A stretch of 64,000 nucleotides of DNA, from NCBI GenBank assembly GCA_030684395.1, contig JAUXTT010000008.1, forward strand, positions 248,001-312,000, in the 5' to 3' direction. Below the pieces are notes generated by a model. That model made no database searches, was not told where the DNA came from, and was given only the letters and a program-made list of their open reading frames with translations. Shown one piece after another: positions 43,078 through 51,679 of this stretch; the stretch's first letter is position 1; every line of letters starts with the position of its first letter. A program made the translations under genes and the position numbers. The stretch is from Bacteroidota bacterium. GTDB lineage: Bacteria; Bacteroidota; Bacteroidia; B-17B0; Aurantibacillaceae.

Positions 43078-43539
43078 ATGAAAATACAGGGAAGCTACAC
43101 TTACATCTATAATTTATTTGGGGATTTTTTCTCAAAAATAAAGGAACATCAAATCCCAAAAAAATTTACCATAAATTTTTTAAATGATCTTGGATATAAA
43201 TCAAATAATCACCGTGATTTTATAAGCCTTTTAAAGAACCTTGGTTTTTTGACACGTAATGGATGTCCAACATTAAGGTACTATAGGTTCCAATCTGATA
43301 CAAATCCGGGAAAAATAATGAGCGAAGCAATTATAGAATGTTATACTGAAATTTTCCTCATAAGGCCTAAACCGGCTTTAAAAGACAAAACAATTATTGA
43401 ATCGGTATTAAAGAATTACCACAATTTAAGTGACCTATGTGCCAGATTATTGGTTGACACATTTTATTCGCTGTTGGATCTGTCAGATATAAACTCTTAT
43501 GAAAATAATCTCCCGGAGCGCGAAGGCCTTACTGCCTGA
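43078..43539 (+). CDS. DUF5343 family protein
   Basis: Product of 153 residues. The order YTYIYNLFGDFFSKIKEHQI, PKKFTINFLNDLGYKSNNHR, ISLLKNLGFL and GCPTLRYYRFQ matches the DUF5343 family, in which a winged-helix-like core is repeated. Function of the family is unknown to me. Not linked to its neighbours by spacing; a 355-bp gap follows. Confidence 0.7.
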   Translation: MKIQGSYTYIYNLFGDFFSKIKEHQIPKKFTINFLNDLGYKSNNHRDFISLLKNLGFLTRNGCPTLRYYRFQSDTNPGKIMSEAIIECYTEIFLIRPKPALKDKTIIESVLKNYHNLSDLCARLLVDTFYSLLDLSDINSYENNLPEREGLTA

Positions 43540-43894
43540 TTTATTTTAGTATGCATATAAACATAAGAGAAAACCTATGGGTAAAAAGGGTTCATTAAGA
43601 AAAATACACTCATTATACTGTTTACACATTCATTTTTTCTTCCAACTTTTGAATCCTTTTAGCAAATCCAAAAATCTTTCACAGAATTTATAACTAACTG
43701 AGAATCAAAAGTCACCTGTCTTCCCTTCTGCTTTTCAATTGTTAACCCAACATTTCGAATATTAAGATTTCATTAAATCAAAGAAATAATTTTTGCTGCT
43801 TGGTTAAAATTACATACATTCGTATTCGATTCACACTTAAAAAACCTTCATTCATCTTAATTTCTTAATGTTTAATCTAAAATTTTAACAAAAA
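43540..43894 (+). promoter_or_regulatory. 355-bp gap holding the promoter of the phasin-like gene
   Basis: TTTG (43792-43795), 19-nt spacer, tacattcg (43815-43822; one mismatch to TAnnTTTG). The ATG is at 43895, so the leader is about 65 nt. I saw nothing else convincing in the gap; the longest small frame is about 28 codons and looks random. Confidence 0.55.
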
Positions 43895-44656
43895 ATGAAA
43901 ACTGAAAAAATCCACCAATCTACTGAAGCATTCACTGAGAACGCTAACATTTACATGAAATGGTTCCAAGACTATTCTGCTTTAATGCTTGAAGTGCAAA
44001 GCAAGCAAGTTAAGTTTGCTACCGAATTATTTAACAACGCATTCACTTCTTCTTTCACCTCTTTTGGCCAAGGCGGTAATTTCGGAGCTAACTTTGGTGG
44101 TTCAGAAAAGATCACTGAAATGGTACAGAAAAACATGGAGACCGTTTCAAAAATGTCTCAGGAAAACATGAAAACCCTTATGGCATTAAACATTGAGGCC
44201 ACTTCTAAGCTTTTTTCAAAAGAAGCGTTGCAAAAAGCTGCTGATGCTTATGCAAAACAAGTAGAAGAAATTACTGCGTTCAATAAAAGTTCATTGGAGG
44301 CTTTCACTAAACAAATTGAGCTTACCAATTCTTATGCAAAACCACTTACTGAAAATCTGAAACATCAATTCGAAGCGAATTTTCAGCAGCTTAATACAAC
44401 CATGAAAGAATTTATGGGTTCATTAAGTAGCTTTACTCAACCTTCATTTGGAACCAGTACAAACATCTTCAGTACCTTAACTGAGCAAATGGGAACTGCA
44501 TTCAGCAATAACATGAAGCTATGGTCGGATCTGATGAACAAAACTCAACACGCTGAAACCTCTTTCATAGCTGAGCCTGTTTATAATGAAACAAAAAAAG
44601 CTGAGCACAAAGAACACCATGTAAGCAAAAGTAAGCTACAGCCTGTTCACGCCTAA
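43895..44656 (+). CDS. phasin-like protein
   Basis: Product of 253 residues: amphipathic, helical, Lys/Glu/Met rich with no signal peptide. Segments such as NIYMKWFQDYSALMLEVQS, MVQKNMETVSKMSQENMKTL and FNKSSLEAFTKQIELTNSYA are in the phasin style, coating polyhydroxyalkanoate granules. A Gly/Phe-rich spacer (about 52-66) interrupts the helices, and a His/Lys-rich tail ends it. No PHA synthase, thiolase or reductase genes are nearby, so the family call is structural only. Confidence 0.6.
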   Translation: MKTEKIHQSTEAFTENANIYMKWFQDYSALMLEVQSKQVKFATELFNNAFTSSFTSFGQGGNFGANFGGSEKITEMVQKNMETVSKMSQENMKTLMALNIEATSKLFSKEALQKAADAYAKQVEEITAFNKSSLEAFTKQIELTNSYAKPLTENLKHQFEANFQQLNTTMKEFMGSLSSFTQPSFGTSTNIFSTLTEQMGTAFSNNMKLWSDLMNKTQHAETSFIAEPVYNETKKAEHKEHHVSKSKLQPVHA

Positions 44657-44674
44657 ATAAACTATAATTAGAAT

Positions 44675-44718
44675 AAAACGCCCTGTCATTCTGAGCTTGT
44701 CGAAGAACGGGGCGTTTT
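44675..44718 (+). terminator. terminator built on the same dispersed repeat as 29811-29856
   Basis: Stem aaaacgccctg / cggggcgtttt (one T-G pair), 22-nt loop identical in 21 of 22 positions to that at 29823-29844, with a T-run as part of the stem end. 18 nt after the phasin-like stop. Confidence 0.8.
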
Positions 44719-44753
44719 CATTTATGCAATTTTCATCATCCTGTTGGAAGCTG

Positions 44754-44784
44754 TTTCAAAACTTAGTGAAAATAGTTATATTTG
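44754..44784 (+). promoter_or_regulatory. promoter of the TPR-SpoIIE gene
   Basis: TTTC (44754-44757), 19-nt spacer, tatatttg (44777-44784, exact TAnnTTTG). The ATG at 44790 is only 5 nt further, so the mRNA is probably leaderless or nearly so. Confidence 0.65.
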
Positions 44785-44789
44785 GAAAT

Positions 44790-46904
44790 ATGAAGATCGG
44801 GCATTACCTGTTTGTACTATTTTCCCTATTGTTTGTTTTAAGCACAAGTGCTCAGAATGGAACAATTGATTCCTTACTAAAAATTTCGGAAACAGCAAAG
44901 GAAGACACTAGCCGGCTAAACGCACTTATTGAGATCAGCAATATTTGCGAAGAAGCTGACATTAAGCTATACTCGGAAAAAGCCTATAAGTTATCCCAAA
45001 AACTTCTTTCCAACCCTGACAAAAAAATCAAAGAACTTGCCAAACGAAGAATGGCTGATGCTTGCAATAATATTGGATTTGCCTTTCAAACAGAAGGAGA
45101 AATAACATCAGCTATCAATTATTATAAAAAAAGCCTGGAAGTAAGAAAAGAGATTGGCGACAATTACGGCATTGGCGAATCACTTAATAATATTGGATAT
45201 CTTCTGGAACAAAAAGGAAATATTCCGGATGCTCTTGAAAATTATCATGAATCATTAAAACATTACGAGCTAGCCAAAAACAAGCGTGGTATGGCCTACG
45301 CGTTAAACAATATTGGTTTTATTTATCAAAAGCAGGGAGATCACAGCAAGGCCCTGGAGTATTACCTGAAAAGTAAAAAATTAAGGGAAGAAGCCAACGA
45401 CAAGCACGGCATTTCCCAATCGTTAACCAACATTGCGGCCATTTATAAATTACAGAAAAATTATAAAGAGGCATTGAAGACGCATTTACAAAGTTTAGAA
45501 ATCCAAAAAGAGATCAATGATAAATCAGGAATTTCCAATTCATACAACAACATTGGTTTTCTTTATGAAAATGATAATGATCTCACAAATGCATTACTAT
45601 ACTATCAAAAAAGTTTGGAAATAAGAGAGGAGTTGGGAGAAAAAAAAGGAACCGCTAATTCATTAAACAATATAGGACGACTTTATTTACTTAAGAATGA
45701 TATGAAAAAAGCTCTTGACTGTGCCTCCCGTTCCCATGCACTGTCAACATCTCTGGGCTTTCCTGAAAACATTCGCAACTCTTCTAAACTATTAGCAAGC
45801 ATTTATAAAAAACAAGGCAAGTATAAAGAGTCGACAGAAATGCTGGAGCTGTTCTTTAAAATGCACGACAGTTTAAATAATGAGAGTATCCGTAAAAACA
45901 CCGCTAAACAGCAATTACAATATGAGTTTGGTAAAAAAGCAATTGCCGACAGTGTTAAACATGCAGAATCGGAAAAAGTAAAAGATGCTCAAATACAGCT
46001 TCAAGAGGGGCAAATAAAAAGTGATAGGAATAAACGCTGGGGGCTTTTCGGTGGCTTATTTCTTGTAATCGTGTTTGCCGTCTTTATGTATAACCGGGTA
46101 AAAATTACCCAGAGGCAGAAAAAAATAATTGAAGTGCAAAAAGAAATTGTTGTTGAGAAGCAGAAAGAAATTGTTGATAGTATTAATTACGCCAAGCGTA
46201 TTCAATATACTTTGCTGGCACATCAGGACCTGCTGAAACAACACTTACCTGAATATTTTATTATGTTTCAACCCAAAGATATTGTAAGCGGAGATTTTTA
46301 TTGGGCAACACAAAAAGAAGATATGTTTTTTCTGGCAGTATGTGACTCAACCGGACACGGAGTTCCCGGCGCTTTTATGAGCTTGCTAAACATTTCGTTT
46401 ATGAACGAAGCTATTACAGAAAAAAATATTTTAGAGCCCAACAAAATTTTTGATTATGTGAGAGAGCGCCTAATTGAAAGCGTATCTAAAGATGGTGCAC
46501 AAGACGGAATGGAAGGAATACTTATTTGTTTTGACAAAAAAAATAATTCCATTACATATGCTTCTTCACAAAATGTTCCCGTGTTGGTAAGAAATAAAGA
46601 AATAATTAAACTGCAAGCCGACAAAATGCCAATAGGAAAAGGAATACTCAGTGATCCTTTTAAATTATACGCAATAGATGCTCAAAAAGATGATATGTTG
46701 TATTTATATACCGACGGTTTTGCCGATCAGTTTGGTGGACCAAAAGGAAAAAAATTCAAATACAATCAGCTCAACAGTATGTTAATAGAACAGGCAACAC
46801 TTCAGCCTGATGAACAAAAAGAAATGATTACCTCTACTTTTGGTAAATGGAAAGGTGGTATGGAACAGGTGGATGACGTTTGCATTATAGGTATTCGCTT
46901 GTAA
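44790..46904 (+). CDS. TPR-SpoIIE (PP2C-type) serine phosphatase
   Basis: Product of 704 residues from the ATG at 44790, with a signal peptide (MKIGHYLFVLFSLLFVLSTSAQ). The longer frame starts with TTG inside a terminator. About six or seven TPRs (about 60-360; SLNNIGYLLEQKGNIPDALE type), a coiled coil, a transmembrane helix (about 430-450), a second coiled coil with IVDSINYAKRIQYTLL, and a SpoIIE phosphatase with FQPKDIVSGDFYWAT, CDSTGHGVPGAFMSLL, DGMEGILICF, LYTDGFADQFGG and VDDVCIIGIRL. Metal-binding Asp residues are present. It likely dephosphorylates an anti-sigma-antagonist-type protein in response to periplasmic input. Confidence 0.9.
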   Translation: MKIGHYLFVLFSLLFVLSTSAQNGTIDSLLKISETAKEDTSRLNALIEISNICEEADIKLYSEKAYKLSQKLLSNPDKKIKELAKRRMADACNNIGFAFQTEGEITSAINYYKKSLEVRKEIGDNYGIGESLNNIGYLLEQKGNIPDALENYHESLKHYELAKNKRGMAYALNNIGFIYQKQGDHSKALEYYLKSKKLREEANDKHGISQSLTNIAAIYKLQKNYKEALKTHLQSLEIQKEINDKSGISNSYNNIGFLYENDNDLTNALLYYQKSLEIREELGEKKGTANSLNNIGRLYLLKNDMKKALDCASRSHALSTSLGFPENIRNSSKLLASIYKKQGKYKESTEMLELFFKMHDSLNNESIRKNTAKQQLQYEFGKKAIADSVKHAESEKVKDAQIQLQEGQIKSDRNKRWGLFGGLFLVIVFAVFMYNRVKITQRQKKIIEVQKEIVVEKQKEIVDSINYAKRIQYTLLAHQDLLKQHLPEYFIMFQPKDIVSGDFYWATQKEDMFFLAVCDSTGHGVPGAFMSLLNISFMNEAITEKNILEPNKIFDYVRERLIESVSKDGAQDGMEGILICFDKKNNSITYASSQNVPVLVRNKEIIKLQADKMPIGKGILSDPFKLYAIDAQKDDMLYLYTDGFADQFGGPKGKKFKYNQLNSMLIEQATLQPDEQKEMITSTFGKWKGGMEQVDDVCIIGIRL

Positions 46905-46943
46905 TTTGCAAAACCGTAGATGATGACATTCCTAGTTATTGTT

Positions 46944-46970
46944 CCGATCCCAACTACTCGTACAGATCGG
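46944..46970. repeat. hairpin between convergent genes
   Basis: ccgatc (46944-46949) / gatcgg (46965-46970) around a 15-nt loop, between the SpoIIE gene and the convergent lipoprotein gene. No T-run. The stem sequence recalls short Bacteroidota intergenic repeats. Confidence 0.4.
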
Positions 46971-46990
46971 ACGTGTATTATACTACAAAC

Positions 46991-47419
46991 TCATTGTCTT
47001 ATTCTGCAAAACTCTATTAAATCGTTGGAATTAAAAATGGTGGTCTTTAAAACCATCCGCCTGTCAACAGGGTATATTGTATCTCTCAATGTTTTATAAT
47101 CTTTTGTAGAAACAAATAATATATCATTCATATCACCGGTTAACCATTCCTTACATTTAAATTTGGTAGTACCCACCCACATCTTCAATTCAAAAACACT
47201 ATACTTAACTTTTCCACTTATTATTCTGTCATCACTCACCCCTTTATAAGTTCTGAATTCACCATTTCCATCATGTTTTACAGTGAACCAATAATACGCA
47301 CTGTCCTGCGGATGACTAACCCAGGTTCCTTCTAACTCAGGATCGTACTTTATGGCTTTTTTCTTAACGCAGGCAATCAAACAAAGAACAGATAAAGCAA
47401 GAATTATTATTTTTTTCAT
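46991..47419 (-). CDS. small lipoprotein
   Basis: Product of 142 residues. Lipobox LCLIACVKKK, then a beta-rich domain (LEGTWVSHPQDSAYYWF, VKYSVFELKMWVG, KFKCKEWLTG) of lipocalin-like appearance. Monocistronic. Function unknown. Confidence 0.65.
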   Translation of the reverse strand: MKKIIILALSVLCLIACVKKKAIKYDPELEGTWVSHPQDSAYYWFTVKHDGNGEFRTYKGVSDDRIISGKVKYSVFELKMWVGTTKFKCKEWLTGDMNDILFVSTKDYKTLRDTIYPVDRRMVLKTTIFNSNDLIEFCRIRQ

Positions 47420-47471
47420 CAGCTGAATTTTAGGTTTAATACACTACTATTTTGTTTGAGAATGGAAATAA

Positions 47472-48206
47472 TTAATTGGTTATATTATACATATCAATTA
47501 CCTTATCATACATCTTGTCGCTCTTTCTCTTCAATATTTTTGCAGTGATTGGAAATGCGGCAGTACCAACTAAGCTTAGCCCCATGTTTATAAACGTTTG
47601 AGGAGTGGCCCTGCCTCTTTGTACCAATTGATAACCTCCCAACACGGTAAACAAACTTGTTATGCCTCCCGCAATGGTAGTTGGGTACGAAGTTATCTTC
47701 ATTATTTTTTGAGCACTTGCAGTAGCCTTAGTAGATTTTAATACAAGTTTAATTGCAGGGTTGGTTGATTTCTCCAAATACCTGTTTACATCTTTGCGAG
47801 TGGCTTTTTGACCATTTATGGTAAATTTATTATCGAGCATTTCAATTTTATTCTTCACTTCAGGCACTTGCTGGTCAGCATTAATTTTAGCTATGCTATC
47901 CGCTGAAGAATTCGTGGTTTTAATTGGATTATTGGAAGGTTGATTAAACGGAGGTTCGGAATCAAAAAAATCCTGTACTTCCCCATTGCTGTATTTAATA
48001 AATATTATTTCCTTTTTATCTACAACAAATGTAGGGCCGTCGGGCATGCTACTTTTTTTATAGGACACCGTATTAGTGCCTACCTCCATAACTTTAGCTA
48101 TTATAGTATCTCCTTTGGCTCTCACTATTAAATCCTGCGACTTTAATTGAAAACAGATCAATGAAAGAATAAATGAGACTACTATTACGCTTATATTTTT
48201 TTTCAT
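47472..48206 (-). CDS. secreted hypothetical protein
   Basis: Product of 244 residues with a signal peptide (MKKNISVIVVSFILSLICFQ and following). An N-terminal beta segment DLIVRAKGDTIIAKVMEVG..VSYKK..PDGPTFVVDKKEIIFIKYSNG is a pattern common in Bacteroidota secreted proteins of unknown function. A linker and two hydrophobic stretches (about 170-205) follow. An 8-bp inverted repeat lies upstream at 48221-48246. Confidence 0.6.
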   Translation of the reverse strand: MKKNISVIVVSFILSLICFQLKSQDLIVRAKGDTIIAKVMEVGTNTVSYKKSSMPDGPTFVVDKKEIIFIKYSNGEVQDFFDSEPPFNQPSNNPIKTTNSSADSIAKINADQQVPEVKNKIEMLDNKFTINGQKATRKDVNRYLEKSTNPAIKLVLKSTKATASAQKIMKITSYPTTIAGGITSLFTVLGGYQLVQRGRATPQTFINMGLSLVGTAAFPITAKILKRKSDKMYDKVIDMYNITN

Positions 48207-48220
48207 AATTTTAAAATTTA

Positions 48221-48246
48221 TTTAGATTGATTTAAATTAATCTAAA
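48221..48246. repeat. 8-bp inverted repeat upstream of the 47472-48206 gene
   Basis: tttagatt (48221-48228) and aatctaaa (48239-48246) with a 10-nt spacer, 15 nt before the ATG. Could be an operator or just AT-rich chance. Confidence 0.3.
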
Positions 48247-48335
48247 ACAAGCAATCACAGTAAGCGATTCGAGCGACCCAAAAATAATATTTATAACTAA
48301 ATTGCCAAATTTTCTTCACCGCAAACATTTAATGT

Positions 48336-48584
48336 CTATACAACTATTTTTTTATTGGTGTTTATGAAAACATTCACTCTTTGAACTATTTCAAAGGCAA
48401 ATTGTTCTAATAAATCAGCTTCTGTCTTTTGGGGTAATTCCCTATAATACGGTTTTCTATCTGCAACTTCTTTTTGTATCCTGTCAATGAATGCCCGCGT
48501 TTGTTCAATGGAAGAATACCTGAAATCTTCAAGGTATGTATTTACCCTATCGTCTGAACGGATAAGAAAAAAACTCTTCACCAT
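48336..48584 (-). CDS. 82-aa hypothetical protein
   Basis: Starts MVKSFFLIRSDDRVNTYLED. Helical, charged and without a signal peptide. A short acidic/basic helix region (TRAFIDRIQKEVADRKPYY) is the main visible feature. Family not recognised. A 171-bp gap to the next gene holds nothing I could identify. Confidence 0.45.
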   Translation of the reverse strand: MVKSFFLIRSDDRVNTYLEDFRYSSIEQTRAFIDRIQKEVADRKPYYRELPQKTEADLLEQFAFEIVQRVNVFINTNKKIVV

Positions 48585-48755
48585 CGCTTATTTCAAGTTG
48601 TTTAAAACCAAACGACTAGTTGTTAAGACAGGAAAAGGGAAGTGAAATTTGTTTCAACCACTTGCCGTTTCCTTCTACTTGTGTAAAAGTAATTAAGTCT
48701 TTTGCATTGGTGTTAATGCTTAGCAGGTGCCAGATTTTTCAGTTTTTTTCTGCTT

Positions 48756-49469
48756 TTATTTTTTTGCTGCCAATAAAAATAATGTCCCAATAATTATTAC
48801 GTCTTGAATAAAATGAATTATCCAGACCCAAAAGAAACCATTTGTCTCGTGAAATGATTTGGCTAAAACAAGTCCTAAAATTCCTGCCATAGTTGCTCCA
48901 ATAAAACCACTTGGCATTCCTGCTAAGTGAGGCAGTCCAAACAAAATAGCCGAAATTATGTAGATTGTCATTGGTGGCAAAAGTCCTTTGAGAGGCGATA
49001 CAATTCCCATTCTATAAATCATTTCTTCGCCAAAAGAATTGGTTAACGAAAAAAGTAAAATCCATAAAATACCATTTTGCAACAATGTCCAATCAACCAG
49101 TACTTGTTTGAGTTGAAAAAACATAAAAAGCCCTGTGGCTAAACTTATAATAATAGTTAATGAAATTCCGGTTTTTGCCCAACTGTCATTTGCATTAATA
49201 CCAAAGAGTTTCATTTCCTGTGCCGGTGCAGAAATGTTACCCATTGAACAGTAATTTAAAAAATTTTCTTTATTCAAAAAATAGGTAATAGTCAACGAAA
49301 TAATTGTTATACCTAAAAGTAAAAGCTGATAATTGGCATGAAAGTTCACAAGCTCATTTTTCGAAATTGAAAATAATTTTGTTGTTTTTAACTGATTGGA
49401 AGCCAATAAAATTAATCCTGTGTATAGTATAACAAGAATTATTGGCAATGTTATTTTGAATTTATTCAT
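48756..49469 (-). CDS. CPBP family intramembrane metalloprotease
   Basis: Product of 237 residues with about seven or eight transmembrane helices. CPBP/Abi motifs: GEEMIYRMG (EExxxR), FGLPHLAG (metal-binding His) and a late VWIIHFIQD (His in the last helix). Members cleave or process within membranes, for example in CAAX-like or bacteriocin-immunity roles. Ends 1 nt after the barrel-protein gene, so the two are co-transcribed. Confidence 0.85.
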   Translation of the reverse strand: MNKFKITLPIILVILYTGLILLASNQLKTTKLFSISKNELVNFHANYQLLLLGITIISLTITYFLNKENFLNYCSMGNISAPAQEMKLFGINANDSWAKTGISLTIIISLATGLFMFFQLKQVLVDWTLLQNGILWILLFSLTNSFGEEMIYRMGIVSPLKGLLPPMTIYIISAILFGLPHLAGMPSGFIGATMAGILGLVLAKSFHETNGFFWVWIIHFIQDVIIIGTLFLLAAKK

Positions 49470-49470
49470 T

Positions 49471-50766
49471 TTATTTATCTCTTTTGTTTTTTACATTTTT
49501 ATATCGTGAAGGGTAAAAAACTGCTTGAATTACATTGTATTCCATTTGTTTTTGGCTAAATGCCTTTCCGTTTATGTCAATTTTTGAAAACGGATACCAA
49601 CGCAAATTTGTTCTCAATACAAACCATTGCTCTGTTTTTCCCGGCAGTATGTCCCAGCCAAAGGTAATACCCGGATTTATATTTTTACAAGTTTTATTAT
49701 ATTCCGTTGTGTTCGTTTTCTCTGAATATTCAATATTGTCATAAGCCAGGTTTAAGCCCAAATAAGGCGTGAACCCGCTATAATCAGTCAAAAATTTATA
49801 TACTTCCAATGCGATAGAGTTTTTCTTTATTATTTGCTTTGCGCCATAAGCTTCGTTTGTAAATTTGGGGTTCCTATATGACAATGCTGTAACAATTCCA
49901 GCTTTGTTGAATTGGTAACCCAAAGCAATATCCACATAAGTATTTGAAATTGGTTTTTTATTGAAGTAGGGAAAATTTACTTCGTTATAATCGGACTTTG
50001 CTAACATAAAGGAAGAAGAAGGGCCGATCCCAAAAAACCAGTCTCCTTTTTTTAATGCATTCAATGCTGGTTTAGATAAGCCTGCATATTTATTTAACCT
50101 TGCATTTTCGGTTTCCATATTTTTAGAACGGGTAGTTTCAATAGTATAAATCAACCCAATATATGCACTCCAATTCGGTGTTTGTATTTGTTGAAAACTG
50201 CTTTGAGTAATGGGATAATTCCATTTGTTTGTGAAAAAAAAATTTACGCCTAATCTTGCAATAAAATTACTTTTGCCATATAATAATCCTGCATCAAGAA
50301 GCAATTTATTTTTAGAAAATAGTGGTTGGTTTCCGTTTGGCTTTATGCTTTGCTTAAAATTTACAACTGCCCAACTTGCACCAATAAAAGGTCTTATTTT
50401 TTTGTCTCGATAAGCCCATGGTAAAAATCTTGCTCCTGTTACAACCGAATGATTTAATTGAAAATGCGTACTGTCGTTTTTCTTAAAATTTAATTGAGCT
50501 AAAGGAATAGAAATATAAAAGTCAGCGTGACCCCAAAAATGTATTCCGCCAATATTTAAGTATGGAACTATTGACGCCGAATTCTCAAAACTTTGAATTG
50601 AGCTTCCAGTGGGTTTCTTGCTTAAGAATGTTGGCGAGTACTGTCCGCCTAGCTCAAAATAAGTCTTTGCAAAGTTTAGTCGATTTTTCCCTTCTGCCAA
50701 ATATTCTTGTGCAAAGTTTTTTTTTGAGGTGCAAAATACCAGTAGAATAAAAATAACCTGTTTCAT
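49471..50766 (-). CDS. outer-membrane beta-barrel-type hypothetical protein
   Basis: Product of 431 residues, signal peptide ending NFAQ. Two halves of alternating amphipathic strands (about 30-210 and about 240-420) with typical porin-like segments (PFIGASWAVVNFKQSI, FTPYLGLNLAYDNIEY). Linked by a helix with TENARLNKYAGLSKPALN. Possibly two fused small barrels. It forms a unit with the CPBP gene downstream. Function unknown. Confidence 0.6.
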   Translation of the reverse strand: MKQVIFILLVFCTSKKNFAQEYLAEGKNRLNFAKTYFELGGQYSPTFLSKKPTGSSIQSFENSASIVPYLNIGGIHFWGHADFYISIPLAQLNFKKNDSTHFQLNHSVVTGARFLPWAYRDKKIRPFIGASWAVVNFKQSIKPNGNQPLFSKNKLLLDAGLLYGKSNFIARLGVNFFFTNKWNYPITQSSFQQIQTPNWSAYIGLIYTIETTRSKNMETENARLNKYAGLSKPALNALKKGDWFFGIGPSSSFMLAKSDYNEVNFPYFNKKPISNTYVDIALGYQFNKAGIVTALSYRNPKFTNEAYGAKQIIKKNSIALEVYKFLTDYSGFTPYLGLNLAYDNIEYSEKTNTTEYNKTCKNINPGITFGWDILPGKTEQWFVLRTNLRWYPFSKIDINGKAFSQKQMEYNVIQAVFYPSRYKNVKNKRDK

Positions 50767-50844
50767 TTTTGAATGATTTAAAATTCATTACAAAAATGGG
50801 AACTCCTTTTACTACAAAACATACCATAGGGTAAGAAATGAAAT

Positions 50845-51420
50845 TTATGTAATTTTTTTTCTTATTCTGCTAAAACTCTCCGGTGTAATCCCCAGGTAAG
50901 AAGCTATGTATTTGTTAGGTGTTCTTTGTACAATGTTAGGGTGCTTTTCGAGCATTTCAATATAGCGCTGCTCTGCAGTTTTTGAAAGTAGTTCTAGCTG
51001 TTGTGTTTGTTTATGTATATACAGGCTTTCTGCAGCAGTTTGACAAATTATTCTTCCATATTCGGTATTAGCCAATGCCTGGAAGTTTTTTTTATCCATT
51101 CTGAAAAGAGTTGATGGTTCAAAACAAATCACTTCAAAGTGGGTCGGCTGATTGGTCAAAAAAGAGAAGTAGTCGCCAAAAAAATCTCCATCATAGCAAA
51201 GATCAATGCATAAATAATTGTTATTTTGGTACAACATTATTCCACCCGATCCCTTTAAGATAAAATAAAAATATTTTTCTCTATCACCATATTTTTTAAT
51301 GATTTCATTTTTTGCAGTTTCAATTGCTTCTCCGCTTTGAGCAAACTTCTCCCAAATGTTTAATGGTGCATTAAAATAAGGGTCAAAAGCTGTTTTAAAT
51401 ATTTTCGCTAAATTGTTCAT
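50845..51420 (-). CDS. Crp/Fnr family transcriptional regulator
   Basis: Product of 191 residues from the ATG at 51420 (an in-frame ATG six codons upstream is possible). A cyclic-nucleotide-binding-like domain (YFYFILKGSGGIMLYQNNN, YDGDFFGDYFSF) is followed by an HTH with NKYIASYLGITPESFSRIRKKI. The family in Bacteroidota often regulates detoxification or starvation genes. Ligand residues are not the cAMP-binding set. Divergent neighbours absent; 78 nt downstream is the barrel-protein start, so it may control it. Confidence 0.88.
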   Translation of the reverse strand: MNNLAKIFKTAFDPYFNAPLNIWEKFAQSGEAIETAKNEIIKKYGDREKYFYFILKGSGGIMLYQNNNYLCIDLCYDGDFFGDYFSFLTNQPTHFEVICFEPSTLFRMDKKNFQALANTEYGRIICQTAAESLYIHKQTQQLELLSKTAEQRYIEMLEKHPNIVQRTPNKYIASYLGITPESFSRIRKKIT

Positions 51421-51679
51421 ATCAAAGTATGTTATCATTCGTTGAGTGCCTCAGTAGGCATGCAGATGTAGCGTTCCCGCGGCTTGTTTTGTTTGGGGTT
51501 TGAAACAATGTCTACCGAAATATTAATAACAAAGCTAAATGTTTAATGGACATTTTCAAAGCAAAAATTAAAAACCTTTCCGCCCTCTAGCGGACAATAT
51601 TTGCAAATGCCGAAGCCGAATGCCCAAATAGAACAAGCCGTGTGTTATAGGCTTTAAGTGCCACACAACTTCACCCTAT

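Noticed and set aside
43540-43790. Small frame near 43576 (about 28 codons)
   Set aside because: No promoter or ribosome context and composition typical of noncoding DNA.
44697-44789. TTG-started N-terminal extension of the TPR-SpoIIE protein
   Set aside because: Begins inside the terminator of the phasin-like gene and precedes a clear signal peptide at 44790.
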